Assembly (NCBI RefSeq): GCF_000568815.1
Contig: NZ_CP007201.1
Coordinates: 620,001-684,000, forward strand
Length of the DNA: 64,000 nucleotides
Direction of reading: 5' to 3'
From: Sulfurospirillum multivorans DSM 12446
Lineage (GTDB): Bacteria > Campylobacterota > Campylobacteria > Campylobacterales > Sulfurospirillaceae
Below the pieces are notes generated by a model. The model did not search any database. It was not told where the DNA came from and saw only the letters and a program-made list of their open reading frames with translations. Position numbers and translations under genes: made by a program. Below, piece by piece: positions 1 through 9,935 of this stretch. Every line of letters begins with the position of its first letter. Position 1 is the stretch's first letter.

Positions 1-366
1 CTAAGTCTTCTTGCCGTGGGTAACTTTTTAGGTGGCGTTTGGGCGAATGAGTCTTGGGGAAGGTATTGGGGTTGGGATCCAAAAGAGACATGGGCATTGG
101 TCTCAATTTTGATTTATGCCGCGATTGTGCATTTTAGATTTGTTCCTAAACTCAGCACTCCTTTTGTTTTTGCGGTTGCCTCAACCGTTGCCTTCTCTTC
201 GATCATTATGACCTATTTTGGTGTGAACTTTTACCTCTCAGGCATGCACTCGTACGCCGCAGGTGACCCGATCCCTATTCCAACGTTTGTCTACTACACC
301 GTTGCCATTGTAAGCCTTGTCATAGCCTTTGCCTATCCTAAACGCGATATCACAAAAACAGCGTAA
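1..366 (+). CDS. ccsA: Cytochrome c synthase (CcsBA/ResBC type), C-terminal fragment
   Basis: The gene enters from the left edge and is open from base 1, so the true start lies outside the window. The visible ~121 residues carry the heme-handling tryptophan-rich WWD motif (WANESWGRYWGWDPKETW) followed by three hydrophobic segments, as at the end of CcsA/CcsB proteins of system II cytochrome c maturation. The family delivers heme across the inner membrane and ligates it to CXXCH motifs of apocytochromes. In Campylobacterota the two subunits are usually fused into one large CcsBA protein, but the missing 5' part prevents checking that here. A strong terminator hairpin follows directly. Confidence 0.88.
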   Translation, partial: LSLLAVGNFLGGVWANESWGRYWGWDPKETWALVSILIYAAIVHFRFVPKLSTPFVFAVASTVAFSSIIMTYFGVNFYLSGMHSYAAGDPIPIPTFVYYTVAIVSLVIAFAYPKRDITKTA

Positions 367-370
367 ATGA

Positions 371-395
371 AAAGAGGGGAACTTTTCCCCTCTTT
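371..395 (+). terminator. Rho-independent terminator after the cytochrome c synthase gene
   Basis: AAAGAGGGGAA (371-381) and TTCCCCTCTTT (385-395) form a perfect 11-bp stem with a 3-nt loop, five bases after the stop codon. The descending arm ends in TTT. The T-run is short, so termination may be partial. The next promoter starts immediately downstream. Confidence 0.75.
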
Positions 396-406
396 CTAAG
401 TTGTGC

Positions 407-412
407 TATAAT
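407..412 (+). promoter_or_regulatory. -10 box (TATAAT) for the small membrane protein gene
   Basis: A perfect TATAAT preceded by TGTGC lies 28 bases before the ATG at 440. Campylobacterota housekeeping promoters often have a strong -10 and no clear -35, which fits. It sits just after the terminator of the preceding gene. Confidence 0.55.
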
Positions 413-439
413 AGGCAAAAATTTAAGAGGCGCTCCTTC

Positions 440-883
440 ATGCAAGAGAATTATCTCATTATCACGGTTGTGGTTGTTATTGCTATCGTCTTAATCTCTC
501 TTTTTATTCTTGTCTCCAATATGCAAAAAACAGTGATTATTGAAGTCTCTCATACGCCCGAACAAGAAGAGAAAGAGCGAAAAATTGCTATTGAAGCGCT
601 CATTGATATTGCAGCAAAACGTAGCACAACGCGCAATGAGCTCACCAGTGCTATTTTAAAAGCAGCCAAAGAGTGTCCTTTTCCGCTCAAAGAAAAAGGC
701 ATGGCTCCTAAAGTTGCGAAAATCTATCTCAATTTTGTTTTATTGGTAGCCAGCCATCACAATGCAGATGCAAAATTAATCGCTTTTATGGATGAAGAGC
801 TTAAAAAAGCCAATCCTGAGTATAAACATGAAATTGATGTGTATGAAAATGAAGGAATAAACCAAAGAGGTAATAGAGTTTAA
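440..883 (+). CDS. Small single-pass membrane protein, unknown function
   Basis: I chose the ATG at 440 (147 residues) because an AAGAGG Shine-Dalgarno-like stretch lies upstream and a TATAAT box at 407-412 would put the transcript start near 419, after the upstream in-frame ATG at 401. The first ~35 residues contain one strongly hydrophobic segment (about residues 7-28), then a charged, mostly helical cytoplasmic domain rich in Lys and Glu. I recognise no enzyme motif. The gene has its own promoter and stands alone, followed by the convergent tRNA cluster. Confidence 0.7.
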   Translation: MQENYLIITVVVVIAIVLISLFILVSNMQKTVIIEVSHTPEQEEKERKIAIEALIDIAAKRSTTRNELTSAILKAAKECPFPLKEKGMAPKVAKIYLNFVLLVASHHNADAKLIAFMDEELKKANPEYKHEIDVYENEGINQRGNRV

Positions 884-894
884 TCTAGGGAAAA

Positions 895-969
895 TGGCGA
901 CCCCAGGGGGACTTGAACCCCCGTTCCCGCCTTGAGAGGGCGGTGTCCTAACCACTAGACGATGGGGTC
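895..969 (-). tRNA. tRNA-Glu (anticodon CTC)
   Basis: The minus strand reads GACCCCATCG...TGGGGTCGCCA: a 7-bp acceptor stem, discriminator G and encoded CCA. The anticodon stem CCGCC/GGCGG encloses the loop CTCTCAA, giving anticodon CTC. It is the last gene of the six-tRNA cluster. It shares its acceptor stem and D-arm start with the tRNA-Glu(TTC) at 1312-1387 but differs in the variable, T-arm and anticodon positions. Confidence 0.92.
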
Positions 970-994
970 GCACAAGTGTGTTTGTTTAGGACAA

Positions 995-1070
995 TGGTGA
1001 CCCGTGATGGATTCGAACCATCGACCACCTCCTTAAAAGGGAGATGCTCTACCGACTGAGCTAACGAGTC
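995..1070 (-). tRNA. tRNA-Lys (anticodon TTT), copy 2
   Basis: The minus-strand cloverleaf starts GACTCGTTAGCTCAG and ends ACGGGTCACCA with encoded CCA. The anticodon loop CTTTTAA gives TTT. It is identical in sequence to the tRNA-Lys at 1401-1476, so one arose by a recent duplication or the pair is kept identical by gene conversion. Confidence 0.95.
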
Positions 1071-1123
1071 ATGCTCAGGCAGTTTCATAACAAATGAGAA
1101 AATGCTGAGGGAAAACAAAATCG

Positions 1124-1200
1124 TGGCGCGGCGGACGGGGCTCGAACCCGCGACCCCCGGCGTGACAGGCCGATATTCTAACCAACTGAACTACCGCCGC
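1124..1200 (-). tRNA. tRNA-Asp (anticodon GTC)
   Basis: The minus strand starts GCGGCGGTAGTTCAG and ends CCGCCGCGCCA with encoded CCA. The anticodon loop CTGTCAC gives GTC. The length is 77 nt. It is the fourth gene in transcription order. Confidence 0.95.
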
Positions 1201-1207
1201 GCGTAAA

Positions 1208-1283
1208 TGGTGGTCGCTATAAGACTCGAACTTATGACATCCACCTTGTAAGGGTGGCGCTCTACCAACTGAGCTAAGCGACC
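1208..1283 (-). tRNA. tRNA-Val (anticodon TAC)
   Basis: The minus strand starts GGTCGCTTAGCTCAG and ends AGCGACCACCA with encoded CCA. The loop CTTACAA gives anticodon TAC. It lies only 7 nt from tRNA-Asp, consistent with one transcript. Confidence 0.95.
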
Positions 1284-1311
1284 ATCTGGGACACTAAAGA
1301 AGAAACATATA

Positions 1312-1387
1312 TGGCGACCCCAAGGGGATTTGAACCCCTGTAACCGCCGTGAAAGGGCGGGATCCTGGACCACTAGACGATGGGGTC
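1312..1387 (-). tRNA. tRNA-Glu (anticodon TTC)
   Basis: The minus strand starts GACCCCATCGTCTAG and ends TGGGGTCGCCA with encoded CCA. The anticodon stem CCGCC/GGCGG encloses CTTTCAC, giving TTC. This is the standard glutamate tRNA. A CTC relative sits at the far end of the same cluster. Confidence 0.95.
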
Positions 1388-1400
1388 GCACAGATAAAAG

Positions 1401-1476
1401 TGGTGACCCGTGATGGATTCGAACCATCGACCACCTCCTTAAAAGGGAGATGCTCTACCGACTGAGCTAACGAGTC
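1401..1476 (-). tRNA. tRNA-Lys (anticodon TTT), copy 1
   Basis: First gene of the minus-strand tRNA operon, identical to the copy at 995-1070. The anticodon loop is CTTTTAA and CCA is encoded. A consensus sigma-70 promoter lies about 30 bases upstream. Confidence 0.95.
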
Positions 1477-1506
1477 GTTCACCGTTCTTCTCGTAATGAG
1501 GCTGAA

Positions 1507-1535
1507 ATTATAGAGAAAAAAATCTCATTTGTCAA
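1507..1535 (-). promoter_or_regulatory. Consensus sigma-70 promoter of the tRNA operon
   Basis: On the minus strand TTGACA (1535-1530) is followed after exactly 17 bases by TATAAT (1512-1507): both boxes are perfect with ideal spacing, as expected for a strongly expressed stable-RNA operon. The -35 box overlaps the last codons of cinA, so the tRNA operon follows cinA on the same strand but has its own promoter. Confidence 0.9.
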
Positions 1536-2641
1536 GACATTTTTTCACTTTTTAAAAAAATGCTTTCGCCTACATGTAAAAGCAACTTTAAAGCATGGTA
1601 GGCACTTTGGGTTTGTATGTACTCACGGTCACCCTCTAAAAGAAGCCTTTCGATGAGAACATCACCCATTTTATTGCGTGCGCCTACGTAAACGGTTCCG
1701 ACGGGTTTTTCGATGCTTCCTCCCGTAGGGCCTGCTACACCACTGGTGGCGATCGCGTAGTCAGAGAGACTCGCATTGAGCACACCTTCAAGCATTTCAC
1801 GCACGCACAGCTCACTCACGGCGCCAAACTGATCGATCGTCTCAGGACTCACACCCAGCCACGACTCTTTAATTTCATTGGAGTAGGTCACCAGTCCACC
1901 TTTGAAAACAGCCGATACACCTGAACGTTTGGTGAGCATTGAGGCAATCAAGCCTCCCGTGCAACTCTCAGCAATGCTGAGTGTCTGTCCTTCACTTTCC
2001 AAACATTGTGCGATATGCATGATGACATCGGGGTGATTGATGACTTTTTGAGGTAAAAGTGCTTTGACGGCTTTAAAGAAACTCTCCAAGTTGCCGTATT
2101 TGTTTGAGATCGCTTCAACGCTGATCCAACCATCGACAATGGTCGTCGGAGTGATGCGAATTTCATAATTTTGAGCCAGCGGTTCGACGAGGATTTTAAG
2201 GGAATCTTCATCAATATTAATGATCGAAAAAAGTGCAGATGCGTTGCTGTTTTGAATGAGAAGTGGAGGTAATTGTTTGTTTTCACGTGCTTTGATGACG
2301 TTGATGTGCTTACCCGATCGGTCTAAAAGGTAGCTATTGTCTTCAAAACGAACCGCTTTGGAAGGAATGAGCATGCCCCCTTTGAGTTCCAAAGACTCTT
2401 CTCCCAGTGTCGCAATGACTTTATTAACCAGATTGAAACTGTCATTGGAGGTGACAATAACGATTTCATCGGCATGTGCGATGGACTCTTCAAGAACGAA
2501 AAAAAGATCCTTATCGTTTTTATCGATGTAGACGGTTTGATCGGGAAGATCAAGATGTTTGGTAATGGTTGCATGAATGTAATTTAAAAATGGCAGATTG
2601 TATCGCAATGCTTTTCCCACAACGATCAAAGAGCTTTTCAT
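1532..2641 (-). CDS. cinA: CinA family protein with nicotinamide-nucleotide amidase (PncC) domain
   Basis: The last ~160 of 369 residues are a typical CinA C-terminal domain: the LSIAESCTGG motif with the catalytic Ser, then a GLVTYSNEIK segment and ATSGVAGPTGG. This domain deamidates NMN to NaMN in NAD salvage. The first ~200 residues are a diverged MoCF-like domain without an obvious full active site. The ATG at 2641 is preferred over 2665 because a -10 box sits at 2664-2669, so the transcript begins after 2665, and AAGG lies before 2641. The 3' end overlaps the tRNA promoter and carries a near copy of the TTACATGTAA word (1570-1579). Confidence 0.85.
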   Translation of the reverse strand: MKSSLIVVGKALRYNLPFLNYIHATITKHLDLPDQTVYIDKNDKDLFFVLEESIAHADEIVIVTSNDSFNLVNKVIATLGEESLELKGGMLIPSKAVRFEDNSYLLDRSGKHINVIKARENKQLPPLLIQNSNASALFSIINIDEDSLKILVEPLAQNYEIRITPTTIVDGWISVEAISNKYGNLESFFKAVKALLPQKVINHPDVIMHIAQCLESEGQTLSIAESCTGGLIASMLTKRSGVSAVFKGGLVTYSNEIKESWLGVSPETIDQFGAVSELCVREMLEGVLNASLSDYAIATSGVAGPTGGSIEKPVGTVYVGARNKMGDVLIERLLLEGDREYIQTQSAYHALKLLLHVGESIFLKSEKMS

Positions 2642-2663
2642 AGGAGTACCTTTTTTACTTTGC

Positions 2664-2669
2664 ATTATA
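2664..2669 (-). promoter_or_regulatory. -10 box of cinA
   Basis: TATAAT on the minus strand. The predicted transcript start near 2657 leaves a ~16-nt leader before the ATG at 2641 and rules out the upstream in-frame ATG at 2665. Confidence 0.6.
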
Positions 2670-2777
2670 GCATCTTGCGGTGCGTAAGTGCTTCTTAAAT
2701 CGTTTTTAGATAAACTTGCCTCATTTTAAGAGACGCTTACATGTAAAGAGTTGTAGCTTCCAAGGAGAGATAAATAG

Positions 2778-5540
2778 ATGGACTATAAAGAGACCTTGCT
2801 TCTTCCTCAGACCGATTTTCCAATGCGTGGCAACCTCCCTCAAAACGAGCCTGCACGCTATGCCAAGTGGTTTTCCAAAGAGGGAAGCGCTTATGCAAAA
2901 ATGATTCACAACAGAGAAAATGCCCCAACGACATTTATACTTCATGATGGCCCTCCGTATGCCAACGGGCACATTCACATCGGACATGCACTCAACAAAA
3001 TCCTTAAAGATGTGATCGTTAAAACCCACTATTTTTTCGGTGAAAAAGTCCGTTACGTTCCAGGCTGGGATTGCCATGGTTTGCCGATTGAACAACAGGT
3101 CGAAAAGAACCTTGGAAAAGAGAAAAAAGACGCATTGCCTAAAAGCAAAATTCGCGAATTGTGTCGTGAACATGCACGCAAATTTATTGATATTCAACGT
3201 GAAGAGTTTAAATCATTAGGTGTCATTGGCGATTGGGACAATCCGTATATGACGATGAAATTTAAATTTGAAGCCGACATTTACCGTGCGTTGTGCGGTG
3301 TCGCCGATAAAGGACTTTTGGTTGAACGAAGTAAACCCGTTTACTGGTCATGGGCGGCGCGTAGTGCGTTAGCCGAAGCCGAAGTGGAGTATGAAGACAA
3401 AGAAGACTACTCCATCTTTGTTGCCTTTGCACTCACGCCTGAGGCGAAAGCAAAACTTGATATCAGCGTTGATGCCTCGGTCATTATCTGGACAACAACA
3501 CCTTGGACGCTGCCTGCAAATGTGGGTATTGCGTTTAGTCCCGAAGAAAATTATGTGCTCACGAGTGATGGTTATATCGTGGCTGAGCCTTTACATGTAA
3601 AGCTTTTGGAGCAAGGTGTGGTGAAAGGTGAAATCGTTAAAACCTTTAAAGCCAGTGTGCTTGAAAACAGCTTTGCACTCAACCCACTTAATGGTCGAAA
3701 ATCCCAATTTGTTTTGGGTGAGCATGTTACGATGGATGGCGGTAGTGGTTGTGTTCACACCGCTCCAGGACATGGTGATGATGACTACAAAGTAGGGCTT
3801 CGTTACGGTCTTGAAGTCATTATGCCAGTCGATGAGCGTGGTTGTTACGACGAGACTGTCGTTCGTTTAGGACTGCTTCCAGATGCGGAAAGTTTTGTCG
3901 GCGAGCATATTTTTAAATGTAACGAGCGTATTTTAGAGCTTTTGGGCACACGCCTTTTGAAATGTTCAAAGTTTACCCACTCCTATCCATTTTGCTGGAG
4001 AACGCATCAACCGGTCATTTACCGTGCCACCAAACAGTGGTTTGTGGCAATGGATGAAGCTATTGGTGGACGCGCGAGTCTTCGTAAAATGGCGATGGAT
4101 GAGCTTGGAAAAGTTCGTTTTTATCCCAAATCAGGCATTAACCGTTTAGGTTCGATGATCGAGAATCGCCCTGATTGGTGTATCTCAAGGCAACGTGACT
4201 GGGGTGTACCAATCGCATTTTTTAGAGATAAAACTACGGGTAAACCGATCTTTGATACAAAAGTGGTGACACATATTGCAGACATTTTTGAAGAAAAAGG
4301 TGCAGATGCATGGTGGGATTTAGAGATTAAAGACCTTTTGGTTGCAAACAGCGGTTACAACCCTGAAAACCTTGAAAAAGTGATGGATATTCTCGATGTT
4401 TGGTTTGACAGTGGAAGTACGTGGAAAGCGGTTCTTCAGTCACCTGAGTATGACGCAGGTGATTACCCAGCGTCGATGTATTTGGAAGGAAGCGATCAAC
4501 ATCGTGGTTGGTTCCAAAGCTCACTTTTAGTCAGTACCGCCAATAACGGCATAGCACCGTACGGTAAAATCTTAACACACGGATTTACGGTCGATGAGAA
4601 GGGCGAGAAGATGAGCAAATCCAAGGGCAATGTTGTTGCCCCGACCGATATTGCGAAAAGCCATGGTGTCGAGATTTTACGTCTTTGGGTTGGCACGAGC
4701 GAATACACGACCGACCTTAAAATCAGCGACAATATTTTAAAACAGATCAGTGAGCAGTACCGAAAAATCCGCAATACATTCCGATTTTTACTGGCAAATA
4801 TCAATGATTTAGAGACCATTTTGCCGTACGATCAGATGGGTGTGCTTGATCAGTGGATTTTAGTGCATGCCAAAGCGGTTTTTGATGAAGCGCAGGGTTA
4901 CTTTAGAGAGTACGAATTCTCCAAAGGGTTTGCACTTCTCAACCATTTTATTGCCGTGGAACTCAGCGGAATTTATCTGGATATTTCTAAAGATAGGCTT
5001 TACTGTAACGCTAAGCATGACACGATTCGTCTCTCCGCGCAAAGTGCGATGGCGCTCATTGCTGAAAAATTGATGGTGTTGATGGCACCAACGTTGACCT
5101 ATACGATTGATGAGATTATGGAGTATGCACCTGCTATCCTAAAAAGCAAAGGTGAGAGTGTTTTTGACCTTGTCTATGAGTCACTTCCTACGATGACAAC
5201 GGCGTTTGATGAAGCGTATATGGTCGAAGCGCGTGAGAAATTCTTTGAAATCGTTGATGCGCTTAAAAAAGAGAAAATCATCAAATCAACTCTAGAGTTA
5301 GTGCTTCAAACCACATCAGCGAAAATTGTGGCACTCGAAAAAGTGGACGCAGAAGATTGGTTTACGGTGAGCAAAGTGATCGAACACAACGAAGAGGGCG
5401 AAATGGGCGTGTTTGAAGTAGCCGGTGATAAGTTTAAAATCCTCAAAGCGACCAAATGCAAATGCCCACGTTGTTGGAAATACAAATCAAAAAGCGAAGA
5501 AGAGCTGTGCCACAGATGTCATGAGGCACTCAATGGTTGA
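2778..5540 (+). CDS. ileS: Isoleucyl-tRNA synthetase
   Basis: Class I synthetase of 920 residues, normal for the family, charging tRNA-Ile in the cytoplasm. HIGH is at residues 67-70, KMSKS at 611-615, and the C-terminal zinc finger has cysteines at about 894, 896, 899, 911 and 914. The long CP1 editing insertion lies between. The ATG at 2778 follows an AAGGAG ribosome-binding site at 2761-2766. A TTACATGTAA copy lies in the leader (2737-2746) and another inside the gene (3591-3600, read as Leu-His-Val-Lys). The stop overlaps the start of the next small gene. Confidence 0.98.
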   Translation: MDYKETLLLPQTDFPMRGNLPQNEPARYAKWFSKEGSAYAKMIHNRENAPTTFILHDGPPYANGHIHIGHALNKILKDVIVKTHYFFGEKVRYVPGWDCHGLPIEQQVEKNLGKEKKDALPKSKIRELCREHARKFIDIQREEFKSLGVIGDWDNPYMTMKFKFEADIYRALCGVADKGLLVERSKPVYWSWAARSALAEAEVEYEDKEDYSIFVAFALTPEAKAKLDISVDASVIIWTTTPWTLPANVGIAFSPEENYVLTSDGYIVAEPLHVKLLEQGVVKGEIVKTFKASVLENSFALNPLNGRKSQFVLGEHVTMDGGSGCVHTAPGHGDDDYKVGLRYGLEVIMPVDERGCYDETVVRLGLLPDAESFVGEHIFKCNERILELLGTRLLKCSKFTHSYPFCWRTHQPVIYRATKQWFVAMDEAIGGRASLRKMAMDELGKVRFYPKSGINRLGSMIENRPDWCISRQRDWGVPIAFFRDKTTGKPIFDTKVVTHIADIFEEKGADAWWDLEIKDLLVANSGYNPENLEKVMDILDVWFDSGSTWKAVLQSPEYDAGDYPASMYLEGSDQHRGWFQSSLLVSTANNGIAPYGKILTHGFTVDEKGEKMSKSKGNVVAPTDIAKSHGVEILRLWVGTSEYTTDLKISDNILKQISEQYRKIRNTFRFLLANINDLETILPYDQMGVLDQWILVHAKAVFDEAQGYFREYEFSKGFALLNHFIAVELSGIYLDISKDRLYCNAKHDTIRLSAQSAMALIAEKLMVLMAPTLTYTIDEIMEYAPAILKSKGESVFDLVYESLPTMTTAFDEAYMVEAREKFFEIVDALKKEKIIKSTLELVLQTTSAKIVALEKVDAEDWFTVSKVIEHNEEGEMGVFEVAGDKFKILKATKCKCPRCWKYKSKSEEELCHRCHEALNG

Positions 5541-5661
5541 TTTGAGCGCTCCTATCGAGCTTAGCTTTGTTTTTATCACCATTGTCGCGATTTTTGCGGT
5601 CATTGGTGTGTGCATTTATCTGATCAATAAAAGAACGAAAACGTTAAAGGATCACAGTTGA
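5533..5661 (+). CDS. 42-residue single-pass membrane protein
   Basis: The ATG at 5533 overlaps the ileS stop by 8 nt, and the TGA at 5659-5661 overlaps the gatA TTG start by 4 nt, so this short frame is translationally linked on both sides. It encodes one hydrophobic helix (about residues 11-31) followed by a basic tail (NKRTKTLKD). No function can be assigned. Its tight position inside an operon and clean membrane-protein composition argue that it is real. Confidence 0.6.
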   Translation: MVDLSAPIELSFVFITIVAIFAVIGVCIYLINKRTKTLKDHS

Positions 5662-7016
5662 TTACATTGAAAGAGGCATTAGGACTTCCTGCTGAAGCCA
5701 TTGCTGAGATACGTGAAGATTTAAAAAGAGCGATTGAAGCTAAAAAAGAGCTGGGCGCGTACATTGAACAGCTTACATATAAAACGATAAGTGAGTACGG
5801 TTCTGGCATTCCGATTGCGATAAAAGACAATATTCAAGTGAACGGTTGGGAAGTGACGAGCGGTTCGAATATCCTTCAAGGCTATGTTGCCCCTTACAAT
5901 GCAACGGTCATTGATAACATGCTTCGTCATGGACTCTCCCCGTTTGGTCGCACCAATATGGATGAGTTTGCGATGGGAAGCTCGACCGAATCTTCGTTTT
6001 ATGGAAAAACCTTAAATCCGCACAATCCAAAATGCGTCCCAGGTGGCAGTAGTGGTGGAAGTGCCGCTGCGGTTGCGGGAGGCATCGCGATTGCAGCCCT
6101 TGGCAGTGACACGGGTGGAAGTATTCGCCAGCCAGCCGCTTTTTGTGGCTGTGTAGGACTTAAACCCACCTATGGAAAAGTGAGTCGTTACGGTTTGGGT
6201 GCGTATTCAAGTTCGCTCGATCAGATTGGGCCAATTACCCAAAACGTTGAAGATGCGGCGATTTTGTATGACATTATCGCAGGGCACGAGCCAAAAGACT
6301 CCACGAGTGCGACTATGGCACATCAAAGTGTAGCCGATAAGCTCAATGCGGATCGTAAAATGACGATTGCTGTGATTGAAAATTACTTGAACGAAGCGAG
6401 TCCTGAAGTGCGTGAACGCATGATGGATGGCATCCGTGCGCTTGAAAAAGCGGGACACACCATTATTTATCGTAATTTCATCAACAACAAATATGACATT
6501 GCAGCCTATTATGTGATTGCCACCGCTGAAGCGAGTGCGAACCTTAGCCGTTACGATGGCGTTCGTTATGGTAACCGTGGAAGCAATGAAAACCTTAAAG
6601 AGATGTTTATTCAAAGCCGAAGCCTTGGGTTTGGCGAAGAGGTTAAACGAAGAATTTTGCTGGGGACGTTTGTTTTAAGCAGTGGTTATTACGATGCGTA
6701 TTACATCAAAGCACAAAAGGCGCGCCATTTTATCAAGGCGCAGTATGAGGCGATTTTTAAAGAGGCTGATCTGATTTTTATGCCTGTCACGCCAACCACT
6801 GCCTTCGAGTTTGGTTCAAAAGCGGATCCGTTGGAGATGTATTTGAGTGATATTTACACGATTTCACTCAATCTTGCAGGACTTCCGGGTATTTCAGTGC
6901 CTCTTGGTAAGGATAGTAAAGGTCTACCTGTTGGTGGACAATTGATCGCTCAAGCGTACGGTGAGCAGGCACTCTTAGATGGAGCGCTGAGCTTAGAGAG
7001 AGAATTAGGGTTATAA
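5658..7016 (+). CDS. gatA: Asp-tRNA(Asn)/Glu-tRNA(Gln) amidotransferase subunit A
   Basis: Amidase-signature enzyme of 452 residues that releases ammonia from glutamine for GatCAB, which converts misacylated Glu-tRNA(Gln) and Asp-tRNA(Asn). The catalytic Lys is K56 in IAIKDNI, the Ser cluster is in GGSSGGSAAAVA near residue 130, and the nucleophile region GSDTGGSIRQPA is near 155. The start is TTG at 5658, preceded by AAAGGA and overlapping the previous gene. gatB and gatC are not in this window. Confidence 0.95.
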   Translation: MITLKEALGLPAEAIAEIREDLKRAIEAKKELGAYIEQLTYKTISEYGSGIPIAIKDNIQVNGWEVTSGSNILQGYVAPYNATVIDNMLRHGLSPFGRTNMDEFAMGSSTESSFYGKTLNPHNPKCVPGGSSGGSAAAVAGGIAIAALGSDTGGSIRQPAAFCGCVGLKPTYGKVSRYGLGAYSSSLDQIGPITQNVEDAAILYDIIAGHEPKDSTSATMAHQSVADKLNADRKMTIAVIENYLNEASPEVRERMMDGIRALEKAGHTIIYRNFINNKYDIAAYYVIATAEASANLSRYDGVRYGNRGSNENLKEMFIQSRSLGFGEEVKRRILLGTFVLSSGYYDAYYIKAQKARHFIKAQYEAIFKEADLIFMPVTPTTAFEFGSKADPLEMYLSDIYTISLNLAGLPGISVPLGKDSKGLPVGGQLIAQAYGEQALLDGALSLERELGL

Positions 7017-8474
<1,458 letters not shown>

Positions 8475-8506
8475 GCATTATACGTTTTACATGTAAAGAA
8501 TATTCT

Positions 8507-8574
8507 GTTTCGAAAGAGACAAGCTTCAGTGCCACAGCGGCGAGCGTAGGTTTTTGGGGCAAAACCCAAAAACC
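8507..8574 (+). repeat. Two-hairpin intergenic repeat, copy A
   Basis: Hairpin 1 is GTTTC-GAAA-GAGAC (8507-8520), a GNRA-type tetraloop. Hairpin 2 is GGTTTTTGGG / CCCAAAAACC (8549-8558 and 8565-8574) with loop GCAAAA. Between them lie AAGCTTCAG and GCGTAGG. The same architecture recurs at 45467-45521 with different stem sequences but kept pairing and the same single-stranded words (AAGCTT, GCGTAGG, GGCAAA). It lies between guaB and metX, both on the plus strand. Confidence 0.65.
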
Positions 8575-8599
8575 GTGGTAAAAAGTAATAAGGAACGGT

Positions 8600-9709
8600 G
8601 TGAAAATTCAAACGGCGGTTGCCCATTTTGATGAACCCCTCTATTTGGAGAGTGGTCGTATCTTAGAAACCTACGATCTCAAATACGAGATGTACGGTGA
8701 AATGAACGAGACCAAAAGCAATGTCATCGTGGTTTTTCATGCCCTTACGGGAAGTTACCATGCGGCAGGTCGTTATGAAGGTGAGACCAAAGCAGGGTGG
8801 TGGGACCCGCTCATTGGAGATGGTAAGATCATTGATACGACGAAGCTTTGTGTCATCTGTGTCAATATTCTTGGGAGCTGTTTTGGCTCCACGGGACCGA
8901 TGAGTGTGAATGTTAAAACCAAAGAACCATTGCGCCTGAAATTTCCTGTTTTAACGATCAGCGATATGGTCAGAGCGCAAATGAACCTCTTTGCGCGCCT
9001 TGGTATCAAAGAGGCATACGCGATCATTGGAGGCTCTCTTGGAGGCATGCAGGGGCTTTGTATGTCCATTGAATATCCTGAGTTTGCCAAACGAGTGATT
9101 TTGCTGGCAACCACCTACGCGACAGGGCCTTGGGCGATTGCGTGGAATAAAATCGCGATTGAGGGCATCGTCAATGACCCTCGATTTAAAAATGGCAATT
9201 ATAATCCCGAAGATTTTGAAGAAGAGGGACTGCTCAGTTTTGCGATTGGTCGCATGGCGGGGCACATTAGCTTTTTAAGTCCCTATTCGATGAACAAAAA
9301 ATTTGGGCGTAATTACGTAGAGACGGACGGTTTGTACGAGCTTTTTGGACGTTTTCAAGTCGAGCGATACATGGAGTACAACGGTTACAGTTTTGCGAAA
9401 CGGTTTGATCCGCTGAGTTACCTTTACATCATTAAAGCGATGAATATCTTTGATGCGACGCGTAATTATGATTCATTGGAAGATTCGATCAAGCATATTA
9501 AGGCCAAATTGACCTTGATTTCATTTCAAGGCGATTGTCTGTTTATGCCCGAAGAGATGGCGTTGATTAAGACAACGATGGAAAATATGGGAAGAGCGGA
9601 CCTTGTCGATTATGTCTGCATTGATAGCCAATATGGGCATGATGCCTTTTTGGTTGAGTACGACAAGTTTGATTTTTACATTAAAAAAGCACTGGAATCA
9701 AAAGTTTAG
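8600..9709 (+). CDS. metX: Homoserine O-acetyltransferase
   Basis: Alpha/beta-hydrolase of 369 residues that transfers acetyl from acetyl-CoA to homoserine in methionine synthesis. The nucleophile is S146 in GGSLGGMQ, with the acid Asp near residue 312 and H347 in YGHDAF. The GTG at 8600 is preceded by AAGGAAC. The FHALTGSYHAAG oxyanion region near the N terminus is typical of MetX. A long structured repeat occupies the upstream intergenic region. xseB follows after 22 nt. Confidence 0.95.
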   Translation: MKIQTAVAHFDEPLYLESGRILETYDLKYEMYGEMNETKSNVIVVFHALTGSYHAAGRYEGETKAGWWDPLIGDGKIIDTTKLCVICVNILGSCFGSTGPMSVNVKTKEPLRLKFPVLTISDMVRAQMNLFARLGIKEAYAIIGGSLGGMQGLCMSIEYPEFAKRVILLATTYATGPWAIAWNKIAIEGIVNDPRFKNGNYNPEDFEEEGLLSFAIGRMAGHISFLSPYSMNKKFGRNYVETDGLYELFGRFQVERYMEYNGYSFAKRFDPLSYLYIIKAMNIFDATRNYDSLEDSIKHIKAKLTLISFQGDCLFMPEEMALIKTTMENMGRADLVDYVCIDSQYGHDAFLVEYDKFDFYIKKALESKV

Positions 9710-9731
9710 TGCACCTAGAAGGTTGAGTAAA

Positions 9732-9935
9732 ATGGCAGAAAAAGAGCAAAGTTTTGAAGCAAAACTTGAGAGTGCAAAAACAATCTTAGAGAACCTTTCC
9801 AATCCTGAACTCTCCTTAGAAGAGGGGATGAAAAAGTATCAAGAGGGCATTGCAATCTTAAAAGAGGCGACTAAGATGCTGGAAGAGGCAAAGTTGACTT
9901 ACACCAAATTGCAAGAAAAAGAAGCGTTGTCATGA
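9732..9935 (+). CDS. xseB: Exodeoxyribonuclease VII small subunit
   Basis: A 67-residue helical protein with the family pattern FEAKLESAKTILENL..PELSLEEGMKKYQEG. XseB binds XseA to form the single-strand DNA exonuclease. The ATG at 9732 matches the usual family start. The stop overlaps the next start by 4 nt (ATGA). Confidence 0.93.
   Translation: MAEKEQSFEAKLESAKTILENLSNPELSLEEGMKKYQEGIAILKEATKMLEEAKLTYTKLQEKEALS

Noticed and set aside
776-1482. Three minus-strand open frames across the tRNA cluster
   Set aside because: They are read through tRNA genes with clear cloverleaves; translations have no coding character.
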